This document shows positions 36,307-43,494 of a stretch of DNA of 64,000 nucleotides, in pieces (positions within the stretch are counted from its first letter, which is position 1; each line of letters starts with the position of its first letter). This stretch comes from PALSA-129 sp963842505 (GTDB taxonomy: Bacteria > Acidobacteriota > Terriglobia > Bryobacterales > Bryobacteraceae), in assembly GCA_963842505.1 (NCBI GenBank), contig CAWJGZ010000001.1, forward strand, positions 1,860,001 through 1,924,000, written 5' to 3'. A model generated the notes under the pieces. The model made no database searches and was not told where the DNA came from. It saw only the letters and a program-made list of their open reading frames with translations. The translations under genes were made by a program, and so were the position numbers.

Positions 36307-36371
36307 TGTTTACAGGATAACCGCGTTGGGTGGCGCGTGGCGCCTATATAATGGAACGCGGAGGGAAACTC

Positions 36372-36929
36372 ATGCACGGATACACCGCCAAAGATCTGGG
36401 CCGCGCGTTCCGCACGGTCCGCGAGAACACCATTCAGATTGCCGAAGAGATTCCGGCCGAGAAATACGGATTCCGGCCGGCGGAAGGCTCGCGCAGCGTG
36501 GCGGAGACGCTGGCGCATATCGCCATGACGCCTTCGATCCCTATGCGGATCCACGGCCAGCGCATGACCGAGATGAGCTTCGACTTTTTCCGCAGCGCCA
36601 TGCCGCAGTTGGCGCAGGCGGAAGCGCGGCTCGCCACCAAACCGGACATTATTAAAGCGCTGCACAAGGAAGGCGAAGAATTTGCGGCCTTTTTGGAGCG
36701 GCTGCCCGAGGAAGCGCTGGCCGAGGAAGTGCACTTTCCGCCGCAGATCCAGCCGAACGTCAAGACGCGCTTCGAGATGCTGATGTCGGTGAAGGAACAT
36801 GAAATGCACCACCGCGCGCAGTTGATGGTGGTGGAGCGCATGCTCGGCCTGGTGCCGCACCTGACCCGGCGGATGCAGGAGCGCATAGCGCAGATGCCGC
36901 CGCAGCAAACGGGCGCGCAAGGCGCATGA
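36372..36929 (+). CDS. DinB/YfiT-like four-helix protein
   Basis: A 185-residue DinB-superfamily protein. Likely metal-binding His residues are in ETLAHIAM (helix 2) and VKEHEMHHRAQLMVVERMLG (helix 4), the latter being the strongest DinB mark. Family members are thought to be metal-dependent hydrolases or thiol transferases, but most, like this one, have no known substrate. Start ATG 36372 has GGAGGGA 5 nt upstream; in-frame ATG codons at 36330 and 36351 lack this. Its stop is 23 nt before the histidine leader peptide, so read-through into the operon is possible. A second DinB-like gene is at 55311. Confidence 0.8.
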   Translation: MHGYTAKDLGRAFRTVRENTIQIAEEIPAEKYGFRPAEGSRSVAETLAHIAMTPSIPMRIHGQRMTEMSFDFFRSAMPQLAQAEARLATKPDIIKALHKEGEEFAAFLERLPEEALAEEVHFPPQIQPNVKTRFEMLMSVKEHEMHHRAQLMVVERMLGLVPHLTRRMQERIAQMPPQQTGAQGA

Positions 36930-36952
36930 CGGCTTTGGTAAACTGGAAGTTT

Positions 36953-37021
36953 ATGAAAGTCGCCACCGTCGCACGGCATCAGGAGCACCACCATGCCCAC
37001 GTGCGAGCGGTGGTCTTCTGA
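36953..37021 (+). CDS. hisL: Histidine operon leader peptide
   Basis: A 22-codon ORF (ATG 36953, TGA 37019-37021) with five His codons between codons 9 and 16; the peptide reads ARHQEHHHAHV in its centre. GGAAG lies 3 nt before the ATG. A 6-bp stem (ACCACC 36987-36992 with GGTGGT 37009-37014) spans the last His codons, and a terminator follows at 37049. This is the layout of ribosome-mediated attenuation: stalling at His codons when charged tRNA-His is scarce would prevent the terminator. It lies directly upstream of hisI. Too short for normal gene calling. Confidence 0.82.
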   Translation: MKVATVARHQEHHHAHVRAVVF

Positions 37022-37048
37022 TTGGATCTCAATCAAATTGGAAAGGAC

Positions 37049-37077
37049 GCCCGCCGGCAAGCATGGCGGGCTTTTTT
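37049..37077 (+). promoter_or_regulatory. Attenuator terminator hairpin of the his operon
   Basis: GCCCGCC (37049-37055), 9-nt loop, GGCGGGC (37065-37071), then TTTTTT (37072-37077), 27 nt after the leader stop and 11 nt before hisI. A short alternative stem upstream (GATTG 37020-37024 with CAATC 37030-37034) may belong to the antiterminator, but I could not settle a full alternative fold. Confidence 0.8.
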
Positions 37078-37088
37078 ATTGCACAGCG

Positions 37089-37469
37089 ATGAATCTGGAT
37101 TTTGCAAAAGGCGACGGGCTGATCACGGCGGTGATCCAGGATCACCTGACCGGGCGCGTGTTGATGGTCGGTTACATGAACCAAGAGGCCTTTCAAAAGA
37201 CGGTTGAGACGGGGTTCGCCACGTTTTATAGCCGGTCGCGAAAGAAACTGTGGCTCAAGGGAGAAAGCTCCGGGCATCGCCTGGCGGTGAAGGAGATTGC
37301 GGCCGATTGCGATCTGGACGCGGTGCTGGTGAAGGTGGAAGCGCTGGGGCCGGGTGTCTGCCACGAAGGCTACCAGAGCTGCTTTTTCCGCCGCCTGGAT
37401 GAGGGCGAATGGAAGGTGGCGGAAGAACGCACCTACGATCCGAAGGCGGTTTACGGAGGACGGAAGTGA
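37089..37469 (+). CDS. hisI: Phosphoribosyl-AMP cyclohydrolase
   Basis: A 126-residue single-domain HisI, third step of histidine synthesis: opening the purine ring of PR-AMP. Family marks: VLMVGYMNQEAFQKTVETG, FYSRSRKKLWLKGESSGH, the Asp-rich metal site DCDLDAVLVKVE and the Cys-containing CHEGYQSCFFR. ATG 37089 is 11 nt after the attenuator T-tract. The HisE pyrophosphatase domain that is often fused at the C-terminus is absent, and no hisE is in the window. The stop overlaps the GTG of hisG (GTGA). Confidence 0.93.
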   Translation: MNLDFAKGDGLITAVIQDHLTGRVLMVGYMNQEAFQKTVETGFATFYSRSRKKLWLKGESSGHRLAVKEIAADCDLDAVLVKVEALGPGVCHEGYQSCFFRRLDEGEWKVAEERTYDPKAVYGGRK

Positions 37470-38335
37470 AACTGAAACTCGGAATTCCCAAGGGCAGTCT
37501 GGAGAACGCCACCATCGATCTTTTCCGCCGCGCCGGGTTCTCCATCACCACCAGCAGCCGCTCGTACTTTCCGGGCATCGACGATCCGGAGATCGAGTGC
37601 ATGCTGATTCGCGCGCAGGAAATGGCGCGCTACGTGGAAGACGGCATCCTGGACGCGGGGCTCACGGGGCGCGACTGGATTCAGGAGAACCAAGCCGATG
37701 TGGTAGCGGTGGCGGACCTGATCTACGCCAAGCAGAGCTTCGGCAAAGTGCGCTGGGTGCTGGCCGTGCCGGAGTCGTCGGGGCTGCGGTCGGTGGCGGA
37801 TCTCCAGGGCAAGGTGGTGGCCACGGAATTGGTGGCGACCACGAAGCGCTACCTGGCGGCGCACGGCGTCACGGCCAGAGTGGAATTCAGTTGGGGCGCG
37901 ACGGAAGTGAAACCGCCGGTGCTGGCGGATGCCATCGTGGAAGTGACCGAGACGGGGTCGTCGCTGCGGGCCAACAAGCTCAAGATCATCGACACGGTGA
38001 TGGAATCGAACACGCAGTTGATCGCCAATCATCAGTCGTGGAACGACTCGGAAAAGCGGCGGAAGCTGGAAGACATCAGCATGCTGCTGGAGGGCGCCAT
38101 CAACGCGCTGGGCAAGGTGGGGCTGATGCTGAATGTGCACAAAGACGATTTGGAGGCCGTACTGGCGGAGCTGCCGGCGCTCAAGCGTCCCACCATTTCG
38201 CACTTGAGCGACGAAGATTGGCTGGCTGTGAACACGATTCTGGATGAGTCCACGGTGCGCACCATTATCCCGCGGCTGAAGCAGGCGGGCGGGCAGGGCA
38301 TTGTGGAATATCCGCTGAACAAGATTGTGCTGTGA
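37466..38335 (+). CDS. hisG: ATP phosphoribosyltransferase (long form)
   Basis: A 289-residue HisG, the committed and feedback-regulated first step (ATP + PRPP). It starts at GTG 37466 with GGAGG 6 nt upstream and overlaps the hisI stop by 4 nt. LKLGIPKGSLENATIDLFRR, GILDAGLTGRDWIQEN and the PRPP loop region ADAIVEVTETGSSLRANKL are visible. The C-terminal domain after about residue 210 (GLMLNVHKDDLEAVLAELPA; SDEDWLAVNTILDE) marks the long, hexameric form that carries its own histidine-binding ACT-like domain and does not need HisZ. Confidence 0.94.
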   Translation: MKLKLGIPKGSLENATIDLFRRAGFSITTSSRSYFPGIDDPEIECMLIRAQEMARYVEDGILDAGLTGRDWIQENQADVVAVADLIYAKQSFGKVRWVLAVPESSGLRSVADLQGKVVATELVATTKRYLAAHGVTARVEFSWGATEVKPPVLADAIVEVTETGSSLRANKLKIIDTVMESNTQLIANHQSWNDSEKRRKLEDISMLLEGAINALGKVGLMLNVHKDDLEAVLAELPALKRPTISHLSDEDWLAVNTILDESTVRTIIPRLKQAGGQGIVEYPLNKIVL

Positions 38336-39696
38336 TGCGCATCCTGGGGAGTAAAGAGGCCGGCCGCCTGTTGAGGCGCAAGGCGGCGCGGCTGGCGGAA
38401 GCCGAAGCCGTGGTGCGGCCGATTCTGGAAGCGGTGCGCCAGCGCGGCGACCGGGCGCTCATGGAGTACGCGCGGCGGTTCGACGGGCTGGAACGCCGGA
38501 GCGTGCGCGTGCCGGAGCGCGAGATCGAACGGGCGCGGGCCGGTTTGGCGCCGGAGTTCCGCGAGGCGGTGGAGACGGCGGCGGCGAATGTCCGCCGCTA
38601 TGCCGAGCGCCAGATGCCGCGCGAGTGGATGCGCCAGATGCGGCCAGGGATGCGGCTGGGGCAGATGGTGCGGCCGCTCGACACGGTGGCGGCCTACATT
38701 CCGGCGGGGCGCTATCCGCTGCCATCCACTTTGATCATGACGGTGGTGCCGGCGCAGGTGGCGGGGGTTGCGAACATTTGCGTGGCGTCGCCGAGGGCGG
38801 CGGCGGAGGTGTTGGGCACGGCGGGACTGCTGGGGGTGCGGCAGGTGTTCCAAATGGGAGGCGCCCAGGCCATCGCGGCATTTGCGTTCGGGACCCGGAC
38901 GGTGCCGCGCGCCGACCGCATCGTGGGTCCGGGAAATATTTATGTCGCGGCGGCCAAGAAGCTGCTGGCGGGTGAAGTGGGTATCGACTTCGTGGCCGGT
39001 CCGACGGAGATCCTGATTGTGGCGGCGGAAGGCGATCCGCGGCACCTGGCGGCCGACCTGCTGGCGCAGGCCGAGCATGATGTGGACGCTTCGGCGGTGC
39101 TGCTGACGACGTCGAAGCGGCTGGCCGCGGCGGTGGTGAAGGAAGTCGACCGGCAACTGGCGGTGCTCCCGACGGCGAAAGTGGCGCGGCGCGCCATCGC
39201 GCGCAATTCCGCGGTGGTGTTGGTGGGTTCGCTCGATGAAGCGATGGAGATGGCCAACCGGTTTGCGCCGGAGCACCTGAGCATTCCGGACGAGCGATGG
39301 CTGGCGCAGGTACGGCACGCGGGTGGCGTATTCGTGGGACCACACAGCCCGGAAGCGGCCGGCGATTATGCCGCGGGGCCGAATCACGTGCTGCCGACCA
39401 GCGGAGCGGCGCGGGTGCGCGGGGGCCTGGGGGTGACGGACTTCCTAAAGGTGATTTCGGTGCAGCAGTTGACTGCGCGGGGCCTTCGGCGGCTGGCTCC
39501 GGCAATCACCACGCTGGCGCGCGCCGAAGGACTGGAAGCGCACGCGCGATCCGTGGAGGTTAGGAATGTGAGCAGCCGTGCAAGGACCGGTTGGCAGGCG
39601 AAAGCGCCTGCCCCACAAAAGAGCAAGCGCCCGCGCGCCAAAGTAGGACAGACGCGTTCGTCTGTCAACCCGTCGCGGAACACGAAAGGGTATTGA
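38335..39696 (+). CDS. hisD: Histidinol dehydrogenase with unusual C-terminal tail
   Basis: A 453-residue HisD, which oxidises L-histidinol to histidine in two NAD-dependent steps. The start ATG 38335 overlaps the hisG stop (TGATG). The family core is complete: AAYIPAGRYPLPSTLIMTVV, QMGGAQAIAAFAFGT, IVGPGNIYVAAAKK, FVAGPTEIL, LAQAEHDVDASAVL, APEHLSI and GPNHVLPTSGAARVRGGLGV. The family normally ends near ARAEGLEAHARSVEVR (about residue 410). Here about 43 more basic, low-complexity residues follow, encoded by two palindromic repeats (39594-39613 and 39646-39666) before the stop that overlaps hisC. Confidence 0.92.
   Translation: MRILGSKEAGRLLRRKAARLAEAEAVVRPILEAVRQRGDRALMEYARRFDGLERRSVRVPEREIERARAGLAPEFREAVETAAANVRRYAERQMPREWMRQMRPGMRLGQMVRPLDTVAAYIPAGRYPLPSTLIMTVVPAQVAGVANICVASPRAAAEVLGTAGLLGVRQVFQMGGAQAIAAFAFGTRTVPRADRIVGPGNIYVAAAKKLLAGEVGIDFVAGPTEILIVAAEGDPRHLAADLLAQAEHDVDASAVLLTTSKRLAAAVVKEVDRQLAVLPTAKVARRAIARNSAVVLVGSLDEAMEMANRFAPEHLSIPDERWLAQVRHAGGVFVGPHSPEAAGDYAAGPNHVLPTSGAARVRGGLGVTDFLKVISVQQLTARGLRRLAPAITTLARAEGLEAHARSVEVRNVSSRARTGWQAKAPAPQKSKRPRAKVGQTRSSVNPSRNTKGY
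39594..39666. repeat. Two palindromes inside the 3' end of hisD
   Basis: GGCAGGCG AAAG CGCCTGCC (39594-39613) and GACAGACG CGTT CGTCTGTC (39647-39666). The second shares its arm with the repeat family at 42635, 56088 and 58777. Both are translated as part of the HisD tail. Confidence 0.65.
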
Positions 39697-40787
39697 TGGA
39701 ACGGTGTGTTAAGAGAGCCAAGTTGCCGAAGGGCGCCATTCAACCGCGGGCCGCGGTGCTGCGGATGGCGCCTTATTCGCCGCCGACGGGGGGACGCTCC
39801 GGCAAACTGAGGCTCGATTTCAACGAGAATACCGTGGGCTGCTCGCCGCGCGTGATCGCGGCGATTCGCGACCGCGTGGACGCGGGCAGGCTGGCGGTCT
39901 ATCCGGAATACGGCGCGGCCAAGGAGGCCATCGGGCGATACTACGGCGTGAAGCCGGAGCAATTCGTCTTCACCAATGGCACGGATGAAGCCATCCAGGT
40001 GTTTATCAACACTTACATTGACGATGGGCAGGAAGTGGTGATGCTCAAGCCGGCCTACGCGATGTACCGTTTCTACGCCGAAGTGGCCGGCGCCAAAATA
40101 AAGGAGGTGCCGTATCCCCAGCCGGGCATGGAGTTTCCGCTGGAGGCCGTGCTGGAGGCAATTACGCGGCAGACGCGCGCCGTGCTGCTGGCGAATCCCA
40201 ATAGCCCGACCGGAACGGCCGTTTCGCTGCTGGGGATCGAGCGCATTCTGCATCGCGCCCGCCACGCGGCGGTGCTGGTGGACGAGGCCTATTACGAATT
40301 CTGCGGCGTCACGGCGTTGACGGAGATCGAGCGGGTGCCCAACCTGTTTGTGTGCCGGACGTTTTCCAAGGTCTTTGGGATGGCGGCCATGCGGCTGGGC
40401 TGTTTGTTCTCGCACGAGGCCAATATCGAGTTTCTGCACAAGGCGCAATCGCCGTACAGCGTGAACGCGCTGGCGGTGGAAGCGGCGCAGGCGGCGGTGG
40501 AGGACACCGGGTACGTGGAAGGCTACGTGGCGGAGGTGCTGGCGGCGCGCGAACTGCTCTGCGTCGCGCTCGAACGGATGGGTATCGGGTACGTGCAAAG
40601 CTCGGCGAATTTCGTGCTGGGCCGCTTTGGCGCGCGCGCGATCGAGGTGCGCGACGCGCTGCGCGATCAGGCCATCCTGGTGCGCGACCGCAGTTACGAA
40701 GCGCCGGGATGCGTGCGCATCACGGTGGGCACGCGCGAGCAGATGCGTCGGCTGGTGGCGTCGCTGGAGGAAATCTGGAATCGATGA
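39696..40787 (+). CDS. hisC: Histidinol-phosphate aminotransferase
   Basis: A 363-residue fold-type I PLP enzyme that converts imidazole acetol-phosphate to histidinol-phosphate with glutamate. Marks: LRLDFNENTVGCSPRV, YPEYGAAKEAIGRYYGV, VFTNGTDEAIQVF, LANPNSPTGTAVS, DEAYYEFCG, the PLP lysine in TFSKVFGMAAMRLG and the substrate Arg in PGCVRITVGT. ATG 39696 overlaps the hisD stop (TGATG). A longer frame to 39591 runs through the repeat region and is unlikely. The stop overlaps the next ATG (ATGA). Confidence 0.93.
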   Translation: MERCVKRAKLPKGAIQPRAAVLRMAPYSPPTGGRSGKLRLDFNENTVGCSPRVIAAIRDRVDAGRLAVYPEYGAAKEAIGRYYGVKPEQFVFTNGTDEAIQVFINTYIDDGQEVVMLKPAYAMYRFYAEVAGAKIKEVPYPQPGMEFPLEAVLEAITRQTRAVLLANPNSPTGTAVSLLGIERILHRARHAAVLVDEAYYEFCGVTALTEIERVPNLFVCRTFSKVFGMAAMRLGCLFSHEANIEFLHKAQSPYSVNALAVEAAQAAVEDTGYVEGYVAEVLAARELLCVALERMGIGYVQSSANFVLGRFGARAIEVRDALRDQAILVRDRSYEAPGCVRITVGTREQMRRLVASLEEIWNR

Positions 40788-41461
40788 GGCCGATGCTGGT
40801 TTTCGATATGGATGGCGTGCTGGTGGATGTGACGGAATCCTACCGCGAAACCATTGCGCGAACGGTGGAACATTTTACGGGCGTGCCTGTCGGGCGCGAG
40901 CAGATTCAGGATTACAAGAACCAGGGCGGATGGAACGACGATTGGAAGCTCTCGCACCACATCATCGGCCGGGCAGGCGTGGACGTCGAGTTCGAAACCG
41001 TGAAAAAGTACTTCCAGAAATTGTTCCTGGGCGATGGCGCCAACGGAATGATTTTACGCGAGCGATGGGTGGCGCGTCCGGGCGTCTTGGAAAAGCTGGG
41101 GGAACGATTCCGGCTGGCGGTGTTTACGGGGCGGCCGAAGGAAGATGCCGCGCTGACACTCAAGCGGTTCGGCGGCGGCCTGGTTTTCGATCCGGTGGTG
41201 GGGATGTACGATGTGGAGCGGCAGAAGCCGGCGCCGGACGGGTTATTGCAGATCGCGCGGCAGAACGGCGGCGGCGAGATGTTTTATGTAGGAGATTCGG
41301 TGGACGATGCGCGCGCGGCGCGGGCTGCCGGGGTACCGTTCATCGGGATCGCGGACCCGGCAAACCCGCGCTCCCTCGACCTGGCGTCTTTGTTCCGGGC
41401 CGAAGGCGCCCACGCCATTGTGGACGATATCAATGATCTGGAAAAGGTGCTCGAGCAATGA
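40784..41461 (+). CDS. HAD family phosphatase, candidate histidinol-phosphatase
   Basis: A 225-residue HAD hydrolase of subfamily IA type: motif I FDMDGVLVDVTESY (nucleophile Asp and second Asp), motif II FTGRPKEDA, Lys in QKPAPDGLL, motif IV YVGDSVDDARAARAAG. It lies between hisC and hisB, overlapping both by 4 nt (ATGA). No other histidinol-phosphatase (PHP-type HisJ/HisK, HisN, or the HisB N-domain) is in the operon. The E. coli HisB N-domain is also a HAD enzyme fused before the dehydratase, but of another subfamily. I infer that this gene supplies the histidinol-phosphatase step; I recall a similar HAD type (TIGR01548) occurring with histidine genes elsewhere. Confidence 0.72.
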   Translation: MRPMLVFDMDGVLVDVTESYRETIARTVEHFTGVPVGREQIQDYKNQGGWNDDWKLSHHIIGRAGVDVEFETVKKYFQKLFLGDGANGMILRERWVARPGVLEKLGERFRLAVFTGRPKEDAALTLKRFGGGLVFDPVVGMYDVERQKPAPDGLLQIARQNGGGEMFYVGDSVDDARAARAAGVPFIGIADPANPRSLDLASLFRAEGAHAIVDDINDLEKVLEQ

Positions 41462-42045
41462 GAAAGGCGCAAGTGCGGCGCGATACCAACGAGACGCGGA
41501 TCGTGGGCGCGCTGAAAATCGAAGGCCGCGGAAAATCCGAAATTTCGACGGGCATCCGCTTCCTGGATCACATGCTGGAGCTGGCCGCTAGGCACGGCGG
41601 CTTCGACCTGGCGATTGACGCCGAGGGTGATCTGGACGTGGACCAGCACCACACCGTGGAAGACGTGGGGATCGTGCTGGGGCAGTTGTTCTCGCAGGCG
41701 CTGGGGGATCGCAAGGGGATTAACCGCGCGGGATATTTCGTGATGCCGATGGATGAGACGCTGGCGGTGGTAGCGGTGGATCTGGGCGGGCGGCCGGCGT
41801 TGGTCTACGACGACCAGGTGAAGGTGCGTCTGGTGGGCGATTTGCAAAGCGAGCTGGTGGAGGATTTCTTCGGCGGCTTTGTGAATCACGCGGGCGCGAA
41901 CCTGCACGCCAAGGTGCTGCACGGGCGGTCGAACCACCACAAGATCGAGGCTATTTTCAAGTGCTTCGGACGGGCCATGCGGTATGCGTGTTCGAAAGAC
42001 CGGCGCATGAAGGAGCAGTTGCCGTCGACCAAGGGGCTGCTGTGA
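41458..42045 (+). CDS. hisB: Imidazoleglycerol-phosphate dehydratase
   Basis: A 195-residue monofunctional HisB: dehydrates imidazole glycerol-phosphate. Both manganese-binding motifs are present, FLDHML and DQHHTVEDVGIVLGQ in the first half and FVNHAGANLH with GRSNHHKIEAIFKCFGRA in the second, plus GYFVMPMDE. It lacks the phosphatase domain of the enterobacterial fusion, in line with the separate HAD gene just upstream. ATG 41458 overlaps the HAD stop; its own stop overlaps the GTG of hisH. Confidence 0.95.
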   Translation: MRKAQVRRDTNETRIVGALKIEGRGKSEISTGIRFLDHMLELAARHGGFDLAIDAEGDLDVDQHHTVEDVGIVLGQLFSQALGDRKGINRAGYFVMPMDETLAVVAVDLGGRPALVYDDQVKVRLVGDLQSELVEDFFGGFVNHAGANLHAKVLHGRSNHHKIEAIFKCFGRAMRYACSKDRRMKEQLPSTKGLL

Positions 42046-42635
42046 TTGCGGTGCTGGATTACGGCGCCGGCAACCTGCGAAGCGTGGAGAATGCGCTGGA
42101 GGAGTTGGAGTGCCGCTACACGCTGGTGCGCGATGCCCAAGGGCTGCGCGCGGCGGAGAAGATTCTGTTGCCGGGCGTGGGGCACTTTGGACAGATGATG
42201 CGGTCACTCGATGCGCTGCACGTGCGGGATGCGCTGCGGGAACGGATTGCCGCGGGCGCGCCATTTCTGGGAATCTGCCTGGGAATGCAGGCGCTGTTCG
42301 AAGGAAGCGAAGAGGCTCCGGAAGAGCGCGGGCTGGGGATATTTCCGGGGCGGGTGCTGCGGTTTCCGGCCGGGGCGCGGGTTCCACACATGGGATGGAA
42401 TCGGCTGGAAGCGCGCGCGGGATCGCGGCTGCTGGTGGGGGTGGGCTCGGGTCCGTACGTCTACTTCGCGCACAGTTACTATGTGCCGGAAATGGAGCAC
42501 GCGGCGGCGACTTGCACGTATGAGGTTCGGTATACCGCGGCGCTGGAGCACGACAATATTTTTGGGGTGCAGTTTCATCCCGAGAAATCCGGTGACGTGG
42601 GGCTGGGGATCGTAAGAAATTTCGTGACGATGTAG
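42042..42635 (+). CDS. hisH: Imidazole glycerol-phosphate synthase, glutaminase subunit
   Basis: A 197-residue class I glutamine amidotransferase that feeds ammonia to HisF. GTG 42042 overlaps the hisB stop (GTGA). IAVLDYGAGNLRSVENAL at the N-terminus, oxyanion region LPGVGHFGQMM, nucleophile Cys in GICLGMQALFEGSEE, and His/Glu in FGVQFHPEKSGDVGL complete the triad. This is the only his junction without overlap: 94 bp holding a palindromic repeat separate it from hisF. Confidence 0.95.
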   Translation: MIAVLDYGAGNLRSVENALEELECRYTLVRDAQGLRAAEKILLPGVGHFGQMMRSLDALHVRDALRERIAAGAPFLGICLGMQALFEGSEEAPEERGLGIFPGRVLRFPAGARVPHMGWNRLEARAGSRLLVGVGSGPYVYFAHSYYVPEMEHAAATCTYEVRYTAALEHDNIFGVQFHPEKSGDVGLGIVRNFVTM

Positions 42636-42720
42636 GACAGACGATCGGTTTTTGTCGTCTGTCGGGCTGCCTGCTTTGCCGGGAAATGACAGGCCACAAA
42701 AAACGATGGCCTGTCCCACT
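42635..42720. repeat. Palindromic repeat between hisH and hisF
   Basis: The element is made of two hairpins: GGACAGACGA...TCGTCTGTC and TGACAGGCCA...TGGCCTGTCCCACT. It begins at the last base of the hisH stop codon and ends 9 bp before the hisF ATG. Close copies lie at 56088-56175 (inverted) and 58777-58839 (first half), with a short relative in hisD. Confidence 0.75.
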
Positions 42721-42729
42721 GGAGTGTCG

Positions 42730-43494
42730 ATGTTAGCGAAGCGGATTCTTCCTTGTCTGGATGTGACTGGCGGGCGCGTAGTGAAGGGCACCCGGTTCGT
42801 CGACCTGCGGGATGCGGGCGATCCCGTGGAACTGGCGGAGCGGTACAACCGCGATGGAGCCGACGAACTGGTCTTTCTGGATATCACGGCGTCGAGCGAC
42901 GCACGCGGGATTATGGCGGATGTGGTGGAGCGCACGGCGCGGAAGGTGTTCATCCCACTGGCGGTAGGCGGCGGCATCCGGTCGGTGGCAGACGCGCGAA
43001 AGATCCTGCTGGCGGGCGCGGATAAGGTCTCGGTAAACACGGCGGCGGTACGGCGGCCGGAGCTGATCACGGAGCTCTCCGAAGAGTTCGGAGCGCAGGC
43101 GGTGGTGCTGGCGATTGACGCGCGGCGGCACGCGGGCGGAGGCTGGCACGTATTTACGCGGGGCGGGCGCGACGACGAAGGCATGGATGCGGTGGCCTGG
43201 GCGGCGCGCGGCGAAGAATTGGGCGCGGGCGAGGTCCTGCTGACTTCCATGGATACGGATGGAGTGCAGGAGGGATTCGATTGCGCGCTGACGGCGGCGG
43301 TGTCGCGCGCCACGCATGTGCCGGTGATTGCGAGCGGCGGGGCGGGGAAACCGGAACATTTCGTGCGGGTGCTGACGGAAGGATGCGCGGATGCGGCGCT
43401 GGCGGCGTCGATCTTCCATTATGGGACGTACACGGTGAACCAGTTGAAGGAAGAGCTGGACAAGCGCGGCATCGCGGTGCGGGTGGCGGCGTGA
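42730..43494 (+). CDS. hisF: Imidazole glycerol-phosphate synthase, cyclase subunit
   Basis: A 254-residue (beta-alpha)8 barrel that makes imidazole glycerol-phosphate and AICAR. Catalytic acids are in place: Asp in ILPCLDVTGGRVVKG (strand 1) and Asp in LLTSMDTDGVQEGFD (strand 5). Phosphate loops AVGGGIRSV and IASGGAGKPEHF are visible. Start ATG 42730 leads straight into the conserved LAKRILPCLD; the frame extends upstream only through the repeat. The stop overlaps the GTG of hisA. Confidence 0.95.
   Translation: MLAKRILPCLDVTGGRVVKGTRFVDLRDAGDPVELAERYNRDGADELVFLDITASSDARGIMADVVERTARKVFIPLAVGGGIRSVADARKILLAGADKVSVNTAAVRRPELITELSEEFGAQAVVLAIDARRHAGGGWHVFTRGGRDDEGMDAVAWAARGEELGAGEVLLTSMDTDGVQEGFDCALTAAVSRATHVPVIASGGAGKPEHFVRVLTEGCADAALAASIFHYGTYTVNQLKEELDKRGIAVRVAA

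Noticed and set aside
38032..39387. 451-codon minus-strand frame over hisD
   Set aside because: His/Arg-rich shadow of the HisD coding sequence.
39591..39695. Upstream extension of hisC
   Set aside because: The frame is open but consists of repeat DNA inside the hisD tail; family similarity starts after the ATG at 39696.
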